Below the pieces are notes generated by a model that worked only from the letters and a program-made list of their open reading frames with translations, was not told where the DNA came from and searched no databases. A stretch of 64,000 nucleotides of DNA, from the NCBI GenBank assembly GCA_043759595.1, contig JAYVLG010000045.1, forward strand, positions 1-64,000. Direction: 5' to 3'. Source of the stretch: Sulfurirhabdus sp043759595 (GTDB lineage: Bacteria > Pseudomonadota > Gammaproteobacteria > Burkholderiales > SMCO01). The translations under genes and the position numbers were made by a program. This document shows, one piece after another, positions 49,899 through 59,537 of the stretch (within the stretch, counting starts at the first letter, position 1; every line of letters begins with the position of its first letter).

Positions 49899-52388
49899 AT
49901 GAAAAAAACTACAAAAACCACCTCTTTCAGCTCCCAACCTCTTGGACTTGATGCCAGTGCCATCAAGCAATCCCTCGCCAACCGCCTTACATTTACTGTC
50001 GGAAAAGACCCTCTCACTGCGACTGATCGAGACTGGTTTAATGCGCTCTCCTACACAGTCCGCGATCGGCTTATTGAACGCTGGATGGAAACGATGCGCA
50101 GTTACTACCAAGAAGACTCTAAACGCGTCTATTACTTTTCCCTTGAGTTCCTGATTGGCAGAGTACTCATAAACAGTTTGAATAATGTTGGTTTTTACGA
50201 TGAGTGCGTGAAATCTCTTGAAGAATTTGGCCTTGATATTGAAGATTTACGTGAACTTGAACCCGATGCAGCGCTTGGCAATGGCGGCCTGGGCAGGCTT
50301 GCAGCTTGTTTCCTTGATTCCATGGCCAGCATTGGCATTCCCGGTTATGGTTGCGGCATTCGTTACGAATATGGCATGTTTCACCAGCGCATTGAAGATG
50401 GAAGACAGGTTGAGCACCCTGATAACTGGTTACGGTATGGAAACTCATGGGAGTTCCCACGGCCTGAAGTGCTTTTCCCTGTTAGCTTTTATGGCCATGT
50501 TGTTGACTATAAAGACAGCAAAGGCAACACTCTGCATCATTGGGAAGATGCAGAAGAAGTAATGGCCATGGCCTACGACACCCCGGTGCCGGGTTATCGC
50601 AATGGCACGGTCAACAACATGAGGCTATGGTCAGCCAAGGCCTCCCGTGACTTCAACCTGAAGTATTTCAACGAAGGCAACTACATTAAAGCCGTCGAAG
50701 ATAAAAACGATTCCGAGAACCTTTCCAAAGTCTTATACCCGGACGACAGCACCGAAATGGGGCGAGAACTGCGACTCAAGCAACAATATTTCTTTGTCAG
50801 CGCCTCATTGCAAGATATTATTTTCCGTTTCCACAAGCATCACAGCTCCTTTGATACCTTGCCGGACAAAGTAGCCATCCAGCTCAATGACACTCATCCT
50901 TCCATTGCTGTTCCGGAATTGATGCGCTTGCTTCTGGATACTTATCACTTGCCCTGGAATAAAGCCTGGGACATTACTCAACGTACTTTTTCCTACACCA
51001 ACCATACTCTGATGCCTGAAGCGCTGGAAACTTGGCCGCTATCAATGTTTGGCACAATATTACCCCGTCATTTACAAATTATTTACGAAATAAATCACCA
51101 CTTTCTGAAAGACGTCATGCACCGCCATCCTGGGGACTTTGATCTTCTGCGCCGTATTTCAATCATTGATGAAACTGGAGAAAAGCGGGTAAGGATGGCG
51201 CATCTTGCTTTTGTTGGCAGCCATAAAGTCAATGGCGTGGCGAGAATTCATACAGAATTAATGAAAACCACTATATTTGCCGATTTTCACCGGTTTTTTC
51301 CTGACCGGATTATCAACATGACCAATGGGGTCACTCCCCGGCTTTGGCTGCAACAAGCCAACCCATTATTATCCCAGGTCATTAATTCACACATTGGAGA
51401 CAAATGGGTCACTGACCTCACGGAACTTAAAAAATTGATTCCACTCGCAGATAATGCAAAGTGCCGCAAACAGTTTCGTGAAGTAAAGCATGCCAACAAA
51501 GTCAGATTGGCCAGCCTGATAAAACAGCACATGGATATTGAGGTCAATCCGCATTCTTTATTCGATGTGCAAATCAAGCGCATTCACGAATACAAGCGCC
51601 AACTGCTCAATGTATTGCACATCATCACGCGCTACAATCGCATCCGCCACAACCCTGATAGTGACCTGGTACCGCGCACTGTTATATTCGGAGGGAAAGC
51701 GGCGCCAGGATATGCCCTGGCCAAGCTCATTATCAAACTGATCAATGATGTTGCAGACATCATCAACAACGACCCTGCAGTACGCGGATTACTCAAAGTT
51801 GTGTTTATTCCCAATTACGATGTTTCCACCGCCCTGGACATTATTCCTGCCGCTGACCTTTCAGAACAAATATCCACTGCCGGCACTGAGGCATCAGGTA
51901 CCAGCAACATGAAACTGGCACTCAATGGCGCACTCACCATCGGCACAATGGACGGAGCCAATGTTGAAATCTGTGAAGAAGTAGGAAAAGATAACATTTT
52001 TATTTTCGGCCTGAATACGGAGGAAGTTGCAGAGCGATATAGGCAAGGCTACCAACCCTGGGATTATTATCATGGAAATCATGAATTAAAAGCAGTACTT
52101 GATATGATTGGTAACGGCTTTTTCTCACCAGAAGAGCCCCATCGCTTCCGGCCGATAATGGACAACCTTACTACCCATGGTGACCACTATTTACTGCTGG
52201 CTGACTATGGCGCTTATATTGCCTGCCAGGAAAATGTTGACGCGCTTTATCGCGATACGGATGAATGGTCACGCAAAACAATCATCAACATTGCCAATAT
52301 GGGGAAATTTTCCAGCGACCGCACCATACAGCAATATGCAGCAGAAATATGGGGGATTAAAACAGCAGGTCATCAAAAAGTTCCCTGA
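49899..52388 (+). CDS. glgP: Glycogen phosphorylase
   Basis: 829 residues, the full length of the classical enzyme. ALGNGGLGRLAACFLDSMAS, ELKLKQQYFFVSASLQDII-type core, and the PLP-lysine segment EASGTSNMKLALNGALTIGT followed by DGANVEICEEVG. It releases glucose-1-phosphate from glycogen by phosphorolysis. It is 12 kb from the short phosphorylase at 35365. Spacer 49720-49898 carries its promoter region. Regulation by phosphorylation is typical of animal enzymes and not expected here. Confidence 0.96.
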   Translation: MKKTTKTTSFSSQPLGLDASAIKQSLANRLTFTVGKDPLTATDRDWFNALSYTVRDRLIERWMETMRSYYQEDSKRVYYFSLEFLIGRVLINSLNNVGFYDECVKSLEEFGLDIEDLRELEPDAALGNGGLGRLAACFLDSMASIGIPGYGCGIRYEYGMFHQRIEDGRQVEHPDNWLRYGNSWEFPRPEVLFPVSFYGHVVDYKDSKGNTLHHWEDAEEVMAMAYDTPVPGYRNGTVNNMRLWSAKASRDFNLKYFNEGNYIKAVEDKNDSENLSKVLYPDDSTEMGRELRLKQQYFFVSASLQDIIFRFHKHHSSFDTLPDKVAIQLNDTHPSIAVPELMRLLLDTYHLPWNKAWDITQRTFSYTNHTLMPEALETWPLSMFGTILPRHLQIIYEINHHFLKDVMHRHPGDFDLLRRISIIDETGEKRVRMAHLAFVGSHKVNGVARIHTELMKTTIFADFHRFFPDRIINMTNGVTPRLWLQQANPLLSQVINSHIGDKWVTDLTELKKLIPLADNAKCRKQFREVKHANKVRLASLIKQHMDIEVNPHSLFDVQIKRIHEYKRQLLNVLHIITRYNRIRHNPDSDLVPRTVIFGGKAAPGYALAKLIIKLINDVADIINNDPAVRGLLKVVFIPNYDVSTALDIIPAADLSEQISTAGTEASGTSNMKLALNGALTIGTMDGANVEICEEVGKDNIFIFGLNTEEVAERYRQGYQPWDYYHGNHELKAVLDMIGNGFFSPEEPHRFRPIMDNLTTHGDHYLLLADYGAYIACQENVDALYRDTDEWSRKTIINIANMGKFSSDRTIQQYAAEIWGIKTAGHQKVP

Positions 52389-52728
52389 TTACCAATCATT
52401 CTCAGCCAATTAACGAGGATAGGTTTTCACAACATTAACAACACGTTGGAGTGTACTAGGTGGTTTATGCAGCTTTGTACATTAACCGCAGAGACGCAGG
52501 CGCAGAGTTGATGTGCCATAACATAATAAATTTGTGATGTTTTATTGCATGGGTGGCTGTTTGCTTTCACAAAGCATTGAATTTCTCAGCGCCTCTGCGG
52601 TTAAAACCGAGTTTTCTGGGTTTGCAGAAATTCCAACATTGGTAAGAACTATCAATGTAGTTGAGCTTTCTTGCTAATCCGGAAAATTATGTACACAGAT
52701 TAGTTGCTGCTAACTGATAAACCCACTT
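52389..52728. other. Intergenic region with an inverted repeat of a widespread type
   Basis: TTAACCGCAGAGACGC at 52482-52497 pairs with GCGCCTCTGCGGTTAA at 52589-52604 (15 of 16 positions). Repeats of the form ACCGCAGAGACGC occur in intergenic regions of many proteobacteria. No gene here. Confidence 0.6.
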
Positions 52729-54396
52729 TCAGCGATACAGGGACGAGCTTTTCTTGAGGTCTTCTTTTTTTACCTCAGAGAAAGCGACCCTATCCAATCG
52801 TTTGAAATTTTCTTCGCAAAAATCCAGACGCACCAATTGGGTTCCCTCGCTCGTTATAAGCTCATAGATTCTATGCAAATGGTAAGAATTCATCTCAACG
52901 AGCAAGGTATCAACACTTTCCGCCGGAGGTTCCGCTTTTAATAACAGCGCATCAATATTTTGAGCTGCGGATGCCTGTTCTTTAGATTCCCAAACAGTCG
53001 AATCAGTAATAACCGGACGCAATCTGACTGCAACAGGATTGTGAGACAATACAGAAATACCCACGCGCGTTTCAGCTTTTTTACCTGCATCAATACGCCG
53101 AATGACACCGATTGCCCAAGGGGACTCGGAAAGTTTCACCGCCAACACGACCGCCCCCTGAACCCAGTCCTGCTTGAGAGAAGGAATGGTCAAACCATAT
53201 CCTCTCTGACTGACATTTTCCACCACCCAGCTCTCAACCTGAATAGACGCATCAATTGTTTTTTGCATCAGCTGATGGATATCACTTTCCGCATGCGCAT
53301 TATTAAAAACATCTGAAAGGCTGTGCAATTTCTTATGAATATTCGCCAATCCGTGAATCACATCCAGATAAGAAAAAGCCTTCTTACGTTGCGAATCACG
53401 CTTATTGTCATGAGCAAGCTCTTCTTGAGACTTTGACTTGGCTTTGCCCCAAGCCTGTGAAAGATGCAAAAGCACCTCTAAAAGATCTTCCCGCTCAAAT
53501 TCCCTAAAGCGCTGAATATCAAATCCTTTTTGAATAGCACCAGACTCGAACTGTTTCAACGCAATCACCATAGAACTGACTACTTTTCCGGGACCAAAGC
53601 AGCGGGTCATAAAATGCGATTGCGTAATCTGGCTTAAACGGAGAGGCGGATTGCGCGAGGCAAAATCCATGTGAAAAACCGTACTGTCAGCCGGCAAATC
53701 CTCCCATACAAAAGAAGTCGCATAGTCTTCAATCAGCAATCTGGCAATCTCTATCTGGGATTTAGTCAGCTGATCCGGTGCTGAAACTTCCATCATCAGG
53801 ATCTTCAGCATCTCAACCAGAACACTTGTTTCTACTTTAGCGTAAGCATTCAGCGAAACAGCCAATCGACTAAAGCCATGCTGCTCAGACACATTATAGA
53901 TCGCGTAAACTCTACCCCAGAAGTCTTCCGGGAGGGACTGATAACGCAAATGCAACCAATGTACCTGCATCGACAGCGCGCGCATAGCCCTGACAGCTAA
54001 CAAGGCTATTTCTGCTACACTAACGCCTTCGGCATCTTTTTGGTAATCAGCAAGACAGCGGCATTCCGCAGCATTCACCGCCGATTCAAATTGTTTGCAC
54101 GCAGTCCAAATGGTTTCATCGCGTGCTTTATTCATTCTAGGGGTTTTAATATACTCAACCAGCAGTTTACGTACATGCTGTTGAGCTGACTGATCAAAAC
54201 GTTCAGCCAGCAGAATGCGCTTTTTTAACTTGAAATTTTCTTTGTTTGCGAGCTGATTAAGCCAATGAGTTAGCTCTTGCAACGATTGGACAGGATCTGT
54301 AACTGGAAGGTAATCCAGAATTCGTGTAACTTCTTCCACATTGGCAAGCGGGCTTTCGTCTTTCTCACCAAAAAATTTCTTGAAATTAAACATCAT
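52729..54396 (-). CDS. Conserved protein of unknown function with a PilZ-like tail
   Basis: 555 residues, mostly helical, without membrane segments. The N-terminal two thirds resemble no family I can name. Near residue 420, ENVSQRGYGLTIPSLKQDWV contains the PilZ (D/N)-x-S-x-x-G motif and is followed by a beta-rich stretch (VVLAVKLSESPWAIGVIRRI). About 60 residues earlier, RDSQRKK offers an R-x-x-x-R, the other half of a c-di-GMP site, at a longer spacing than usual. A c-di-GMP effector is a reasonable guess. Monocistronic and followed by an intergenic inverted repeat. Confidence 0.7.
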   Translation of the reverse strand: MMFNFKKFFGEKDESPLANVEEVTRILDYLPVTDPVQSLQELTHWLNQLANKENFKLKKRILLAERFDQSAQQHVRKLLVEYIKTPRMNKARDETIWTACKQFESAVNAAECRCLADYQKDAEGVSVAEIALLAVRAMRALSMQVHWLHLRYQSLPEDFWGRVYAIYNVSEQHGFSRLAVSLNAYAKVETSVLVEMLKILMMEVSAPDQLTKSQIEIARLLIEDYATSFVWEDLPADSTVFHMDFASRNPPLRLSQITQSHFMTRCFGPGKVVSSMVIALKQFESGAIQKGFDIQRFREFEREDLLEVLLHLSQAWGKAKSKSQEELAHDNKRDSQRKKAFSYLDVIHGLANIHKKLHSLSDVFNNAHAESDIHQLMQKTIDASIQVESWVVENVSQRGYGLTIPSLKQDWVQGAVVLAVKLSESPWAIGVIRRIDAGKKAETRVGISVLSHNPVAVRLRPVITDSTVWESKEQASAAQNIDALLLKAEPPAESVDTLLVEMNSYHLHRIYELITSEGTQLVRLDFCEENFKRLDRVAFSEVKKEDLKKSSSLYR

Positions 54397-54582
54397 CCTC
54401 TAATCCGCACTATTGCTGTTATCTCCGCCACAATATATTGACGCTGTATAACGCTTATTAATATCTTGTTGATTATAACTTGAATATCCCCTAGAGGAAA
54501 AAGGGAATTGATACTTTACCAACCTGGCATGTGGTGACAGATGCTTCTCAAGAAGGAATACTTCAAAAATTGCTCTTCACAA

Positions 54583-54999
54583 TTAAATGTTCTGAGGACG
54601 CACCCGGACAATCACATCAATTCCCTCTGTCACCAAACCCTCTGGTAAATCAGGCAAACTTCCGATGGAAATGGCAGACACATCAATATCTGTTAACTCG
54701 CCGCTAACAACATTATAGATATGATGATGTTCCTGCGTGTTCGGGTCATAAAACACCTTGCTGGGATCAACAATCACCTCACGCACCAATTTCTTTTCAA
54801 CAAACAAATTGAGCGTGTTATAGACCGTTGCTTTTGAAGTTTCACTATACCGGGTATTCACCAACGCCATAATCTGGTCAGCAGAGAGATGTTCTTGACG
54901 GGAAAAAAGCGCAAAGGCTATCTCAATCCGCTGATGAGTCGGATTAATACTGTGGCTACGCAAAAGCTCAGCCATGTTGTCGCGGGTATATTGCTGCAT
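54583..54999 (-). CDS. Fur-family transcriptional regulator lacking cysteines
   Basis: 138 residues. The N-terminal winged helix contains THQRIEIAFALFSRQEHLSA and ETSKATVYNTLNLFVEKKLV, the Fur DNA-binding signature. NTQEHHHIYNV provides histidine metal ligands in the C-terminal domain. There is no cysteine at all, so the structural CxxC zinc sites of Fur and PerR are missing; the HHH motif and lack of Cys resemble Irr. Iron or peroxide sensing is likely but the regulon is not known. ThiO is upstream on the same strand (122 bp gap). Confidence 0.9.
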   Translation of the reverse strand: MQQYTRDNMAELLRSHSINPTHQRIEIAFALFSRQEHLSADQIMALVNTRYSETSKATVYNTLNLFVEKKLVREVIVDPSKVFYDPNTQEHHHIYNVVSGELTDIDVSAISIGSLPDLPEGLVTEGIDVIVRVRPQNI

Positions 55000-55121
55000 A
55001 CTGAAAGATTGTAACGATAATAACAGTTTGATATTAATATATTACTTAGACAATGTCTAATTTTTACAAAATAATTACATGTCCGCTAAATAAATCGTAA
55101 AAGCAAAGATATTCTTCCAGG

Positions 55122-56213
55122 CTACTCCTGTATCCCAGATGGCCAGCGGTAAGGTGAAACATCAAATGGCTGAGGCTCATCAAAAATCATGTTACTCAGT
55201 ATCTTAGCGCTTCCCGGCGCCATAGTGACACCATAACGAAAATGACCACTATTCACATACAGGTTTTCAATATCAGGATGCCGGGCAATGATCGGAATAT
55301 TATCCGGTGAACCAGGCCGTAAACCAGCCCAGTGCTTGACAGGGTTCTCATTTTTTAAACGAGGGAAAATGCGTGCCGCTGCTTCATGAAGTTGCTTTGC
55401 CGCTTCTTCGGTAGTGGATTTATCAAAACCCACATCTTCGAGCGTACTACCTACCAGAATGTGGCCATCCTTACGAGGGATCAAGTACACGCCACTTTGC
55501 AATACAATATGAGAAAGTGCGCCTGGTTCGAGCTTAAACAATAACATCTGACCGCGAATAGGCTTAATATTTAGCGCCCCGCTTTTTGTACCAAACAATT
55601 CCTTGCTCCAGGCCCCTCCAGCCACAATGTATTGACAAGCAGACACCCTCTCACCCGCAACTTTCATTGCTAATACCCTATTCTGGTCATACTCAATTGC
55701 CGACACTTGCGAATACGGCCTGATCTCCACACCCAGCATTTCAAGGCGACTTACCAGCGCCTTGATCAAGAGTGGGTTTCGCACCTGATTCACTTTGGGC
55801 AACCATAAAGAATCCATATATTGCGTAAGTTCAGGCATCACTGATTGCGTTGCTACCCGGGAAGCATCCCAGTCATTATCCTGGCACCAATCTTGCGCCT
55901 TTTCAGCATCAAATGGTGGCAATACCAGCATACCACTCTCAGAAAATTCCGGATCCACACCCGTTGACACGAGCAAGCCAGAGACCCATTCTAAATAAAG
56001 AGAAGTACTCCATTGTGCAAGCCGGGTCACGGGCGGCAAATAATCCCACGGCAACAAGGGAGACAAAATGCCTCCACCTGCCCATGATGACTCACTGCCC
56101 ATCAACCCACGATCCAGTATTGTTACGCGCGCCCCTTGCAAAGCCAGCTCGAGCGCAGTCGCACAACCAACAACCCCACCACCAACAATTATGAAATCCG
56201 ATTTCAAAAACAC
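55122..56213 (-). CDS. thiO: Glycine oxidase ThiO / FAD-dependent amino acid oxidase
   Basis: 363 residues, DAO family. DFIIVGGGVVGCATALELALQG is the FAD Rossmann loop, PIRGQMLLFKLEPGALSH and VYLIPRKDGHILVGSTLEDVG the substrate domain, and HWAGLRPGSPDNIPIIARHPDIENLYVNSGHFRYG the C-terminal FAD-contact motif. Oxidises glycine to the imine used for the thiazole of thiamine. No thiG/thiS is adjacent, so a general amino acid oxidase remains possible. Divergent from pilE (116 bp). Confidence 0.92.
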   Translation of the reverse strand: MFLKSDFIIVGGGVVGCATALELALQGARVTILDRGLMGSESSWAGGGILSPLLPWDYLPPVTRLAQWSTSLYLEWVSGLLVSTGVDPEFSESGMLVLPPFDAEKAQDWCQDNDWDASRVATQSVMPELTQYMDSLWLPKVNQVRNPLLIKALVSRLEMLGVEIRPYSQVSAIEYDQNRVLAMKVAGERVSACQYIVAGGAWSKELFGTKSGALNIKPIRGQMLLFKLEPGALSHIVLQSGVYLIPRKDGHILVGSTLEDVGFDKSTTEEAAKQLHEAAARIFPRLKNENPVKHWAGLRPGSPDNIPIIARHPDIENLYVNSGHFRYGVTMAPGSAKILSNMIFDEPQPFDVSPYRWPSGIQE

Positions 56214-56329
56214 CTTCCTGATAAGCCTCTACCACTCATTCTAACAAATTGACCGCCCATCGGATGCAGTTCGCTTAATTTAAACATATTCTCTAATATG
56301 AGAACCATGGAAAAGGAGCGGACACCAAG

Positions 56330-56794
56330 ATGATCACAAACAGCAAACACAGCGCAGATTTTCGCAAACATCCTGCTGGATTTACTTTAATTGAATTGAT
56401 GATCGTCGTTGCTATTATTGGCATTGTTACTGCCATTGCTCTGCCAAGCTACCGGGACTATGTAACGCGGGGAAAGCTTAATGATGCTTTTTCAACACTA
56501 TCGGATACCCGCATAAAACTTGAACAGTTTTATCAGGATAACCGTACTTATGCGGGGGCTTGCGCTACTGGCACAAATGTTCCTTTACCTTCCAGCGATA
56601 ATTTTACTTATACCTGTCCAACGCTTAGTAGTACAGCATTTATTGTGCAAGCTGATGGCATCTCCGCCAAGGGTACTGGCGGTTTTCGATATACCATTGA
56701 CCAAACTAATAGCAAGGCAACAACGACAGTAGCTAGTGGATGGTCTGGCAGTGGTTCTACCTGCTGGGTAAGAACAAGGGGTGGGGCGTGTTAA
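56330..56794 (+). CDS. pilE: Type IV pilin PilE
   Basis: 154 residues. A 16-residue leader HPAG, cut before FTLIELMIVVAIIGIVTAIA with the Glu5 pattern of class IVa pilins. The globular part has two cysteine pairs (CATG...CPTL and CWVRTRGGAC), likely disulfides. In betaproteobacteria PilE at the end or beginning of the pilVWXY1 cluster may act as minor pilin. Upstream GGAG. It overlaps fimT by seven bases. Confidence 0.93.
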   Translation: MITNSKHSADFRKHPAGFTLIELMIVVAIIGIVTAIALPSYRDYVTRGKLNDAFSTLSDTRIKLEQFYQDNRTYAGACATGTNVPLPSSDNFTYTCPTLSSTAFIVQADGISAKGTGGFRYTIDQTNSKATTTVASGWSGSGSTCWVRTRGGAC

Positions 56795-57309
56795 ACCTGA
56801 GAAAAACCCTGCAGAAGGGCGTAACGTTAATTGAATTAATGATTGGCATATCCATTATGGCTATTCTGCTGGCAGCAGGTTTGCCTAGTTTTCAAACATG
56901 GGTTCAAAACACGCAAATACGCACTAGCACAGAATCGGTTCAAAATGGACTGCAGCTAGCACGTGCCGAAGCCGTGAGACGCAACGAGCAGGTTAGCTTT
57001 ATATTAGGAACGGGCACCAGTTGGACAGTACAAACTGTTTCAACTGGTACAGTGCTTCAAAGCGGTTTAAGCAGCGAAGGCTCAGTTAATGTAACGCCCA
57101 CGGTAACCCCCACGGGTGCAACAACAGCCACTTTTGACCCACTTGGCCGCCTTACCAACCCGTCTACAGCGCCGACGCAAATTGAAATGAAAATTCCCTC
57201 TATGCCAACTAATGTGGGTAGACCCCTACGCATAATCATATCTTCGTATGGTCTGGTTAGAACTTGCGACCCTTACTTTACCGCCGCTGGCGACCCAAGG
57301 AAATGTTGA
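56788..57309 (+). CDS. fimT: GspH/FimT family pseudopilin
   Basis: 173 residues from GTG 56788 (AAGGGG upstream). Leader LQKG cut before VTLIELMIGISIMAILLAAG, the class III pilin helix. The C-terminal part is a Thr/Gly-rich beta domain ending in CDPYFTAAGDPRKC. FimT is a minor pilin that is part of the initiating tip complex. A start at 56740 would overlap most of the previous gene's end and is not used. pilV follows one base after. Confidence 0.9.
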   Translation: MLNLRKTLQKGVTLIELMIGISIMAILLAAGLPSFQTWVQNTQIRTSTESVQNGLQLARAEAVRRNEQVSFILGTGTSWTVQTVSTGTVLQSGLSSEGSVNVTPTVTPTGATTATFDPLGRLTNPSTAPTQIEMKIPSMPTNVGRPLRIIISSYGLVRTCDPYFTAAGDPRKC

Positions 57310-57310
57310 A

Positions 57311-57793
57311 ATGGCAACAACACTCACTTCGCTAAAACAACAGCGCGGATCGGCGATGCTTGAAGCGTTAATTGCCGTTTTGATTTTTTCTATGGGAATC
57401 ATCGCGCTTATGGGGCTTCAGGCAGCCTCTATCAAGAACAGTATTGATGCAAAATACCGGGCTGATGCAGCCTACTTCACCAACCAAATTATTTCCCGAA
57501 TGTGGGTAGACCGAACCAATATTGATTCATACGCTCACAATTCCGGCGGGACAACAGCCTGCGCGCCCACTGGTGCTGCCTCTACTAACACCAATGTCGT
57601 AGCCTGGTTAAATACTTTTACTACTGCAACAAGTGACGCCTATTTGCCTGGCGCAACCAGTGCAATCCAGCAAATTTTTGTTACCACCCTTTTTGGCAAC
57701 ACAAAACAAGTCAAAGTGACGGTTTGCTGGAAAGGACCACGAGAAACCTATTACCACAACTTTGTAGCAACCGCACAAATAATCATGCCATAA
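57311..57793 (+). CDS. pilV: Type IV pilus minor pilin PilV
   Basis: 160 residues from ATG 57311 (AAGGAA upstream). The leader ends QQRG and is cut before SAMLEALIAVLIFSMGIIALM. The globular part includes a short RMWVDRTNIDSYAHN stretch typical of PilV. Together with FimT, PilW and PilX it forms the priming complex of the pilus. One base after fimT; 12 bp before pilW. Confidence 0.92.
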   Translation: MATTLTSLKQQRGSAMLEALIAVLIFSMGIIALMGLQAASIKNSIDAKYRADAAYFTNQIISRMWVDRTNIDSYAHNSGGTTACAPTGAASTNTNVVAWLNTFTTATSDAYLPGATSAIQQIFVTTLFGNTKQVKVTVCWKGPRETYYHNFVATAQIIMP

Positions 57794-57805
57794 ACTGGAG
57801 CTCAC

Positions 57806-58885
57806 ATGTTTTACGCAAATTTACAAAATAGAAATCACGTAAATGGCTTCAGCTTGATCGAAGTAATGGTCGGCATGACATTAGGCTTGTTGACGGTAAT
57901 TATCATCATGCAGGTATTTTCTGTATTTGAAAACCAAAAACGCACCACTACCGCCGGCTCAGATGCCCAAGCCAACGGCATGATGGCAATGGTACAGCTT
58001 GAGCAAGAGTTGAGAAGCGCCGGAAATGGATTATTAAATGCCGATATATTCAACTGCAGCACCATTAACAGTTATTATGATTCTGGTGTAAGCGGCTCCA
58101 CCCCTGTATCCCCAGCACCCGGCATGCCTACATCTTCAACTGGCATTGCCCCAGTCACCATCACTGACGGCGGCGCATCAGGTTCTGACACTATCACCAT
58201 GAGAAAAGCATCAGAATTTTTGGGATCCATTCCTGCCACCATTACCAGCGCCATGCCACAACCTTCTGCCGAATTAAATGTCAGCAGAACAGAAGGTTTC
58301 GCCATTGGGCAAAAAATCATTGTTATGTCAGGCAACAATTGCACTGTGATGGAGGTTTCCGCTATCCAGGGTTCCGCCTTCAAAGTTCAGCATAATCCTG
58401 CAAATAGTGGCCCTAGCTACAACCCTCCCGGTAGTTTTTATACCTCCGTCCCCGGAAATGCTTGGCCTACTTTTCCGCAAGGTTCACAAGTCCTTGATTT
58501 TGGTTCGATTGTGACAAACACATACTCAATAGATGCAGACCTCAACTTGCAATTGGCGGCTGGAACAGCCAGTGGCGTCCCCTTGGTAAAAGACATAGTT
58601 CGCATGAAAGCACTTTATGGCGTTTCTAGCGCGGCAGGTATTCAAGCGGTCAATCAATGGGTAGACGCCACAACCTACGGTACTTTGGACACAGATAAAA
58701 TTAAACGAATTAAAGCCATTCAAATCACTATCGTTGCACGCAGCGGGAAAAAAGAAGCAACAAATGTCACCACTACCGCGCCTGGGGGTGTGAGCGTGTC
58801 TTACCTTACAGACTGGCAGAAATACCGCTACCGCGTTTACACAACAATTATTCCATTACGTAACGTTATCTGGGCTAACGTATGA
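57806..58885 (+). CDS. pilW: Type IV pilus minor pilin PilW
   Basis: 359 residues. Leader VNG cut before FSLIEVMVGMTLGLLTVIII; the large globular domain contains DAQANGMMAMVQLEQELRSAG and repeated low-complexity Ser/Thr stretches. Typical for PilW of this group. Four-base overlap with pilX (ATGA at 58882), so translationally coupled. Confidence 0.92.
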   Translation: MFYANLQNRNHVNGFSLIEVMVGMTLGLLTVIIIMQVFSVFENQKRTTTAGSDAQANGMMAMVQLEQELRSAGNGLLNADIFNCSTINSYYDSGVSGSTPVSPAPGMPTSSTGIAPVTITDGGASGSDTITMRKASEFLGSIPATITSAMPQPSAELNVSRTEGFAIGQKIIVMSGNNCTVMEVSAIQGSAFKVQHNPANSGPSYNPPGSFYTSVPGNAWPTFPQGSQVLDFGSIVTNTYSIDADLNLQLAAGTASGVPLVKDIVRMKALYGVSSAAGIQAVNQWVDATTYGTLDTDKIKRIKAIQITIVARSGKKEATNVTTTAPGGVSVSYLTDWQKYRYRVYTTIIPLRNVIWANV

Positions 58886-59475
58886 AAACCATACACACTT
58901 TTTTTTATGCACCACATCATCCTCTGCAGTCTGAAAAAAAGCAGCGAGGTGCGGCTTTGTTTATCGCGCTGATTGCGCTGATCAGCATGACCATTGCAGG
59001 GATTGCCTTGGTACGATCTGTTGACACTTCCAACCTCATCTCTGGCAATCTTGCTTTCAGGCAGGCCGCACTACAAACCACTGACGTGGGTGTTGAAAAT
59101 GCTGTTAATGCGCTTGCAACGATTGTCACCACGTCACTCGATGCAAAATCTCCATCCGGATGTGCAACTGGTGCATGTAATTATTACCCAACCATGCAAA
59201 CGACCGACACAAGGGGCATACCCACTAGTATAGTCTGGAGTTCAGTACCCGCAACTACCATCAACTCAGATTATCAAGTGCGTTACGTTATAGACCGTTT
59301 ATGCTGGGGTTCCTTACTTGCTGGAAAATGTTACTCTGCCACCCCAACAGGTGGAGGTAGCAAAAAAAGCAGTTCACCTTCATTCACTGGTTCAACAGCC
59401 GTTTACTACCGTATTACGGTACAGGTAAGTGGGCCACGCAATACCACAAGCATGATACAAGCAATCGTCTCGTAG
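58882..59475 (+). CDS. pilX: Type IV pilus minor pilin PilX
   Basis: 197 residues. Leader KKQRG, then AALFIALIALISMTIAGIAL and VRSVDTSNLISGNLAFRQAA, the PilX N-terminal helix in which Glu5 is absent as in other PilX proteins. Cysteines in CATGACNYYPTM and CWGSLLAGKCYS may form disulfides. PilX helps to place PilY1 at the tip. 62 bp before pilY1. Confidence 0.93.
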   Translation: MKTIHTFFYAPHHPLQSEKKQRGAALFIALIALISMTIAGIALVRSVDTSNLISGNLAFRQAALQTTDVGVENAVNALATIVTTSLDAKSPSGCATGACNYYPTMQTTDTRGIPTSIVWSSVPATTINSDYQVRYVIDRLCWGSLLAGKCYSATPTGGGSKKSSSPSFTGSTAVYYRITVQVSGPRNTTSMIQAIVS

Positions 59476-59537
59476 CCATCACGATCTTTGAAAATAATTA
59501 AGTGAGCCTAAATAGCGCTTTTGAAGGAGCACCAAAA

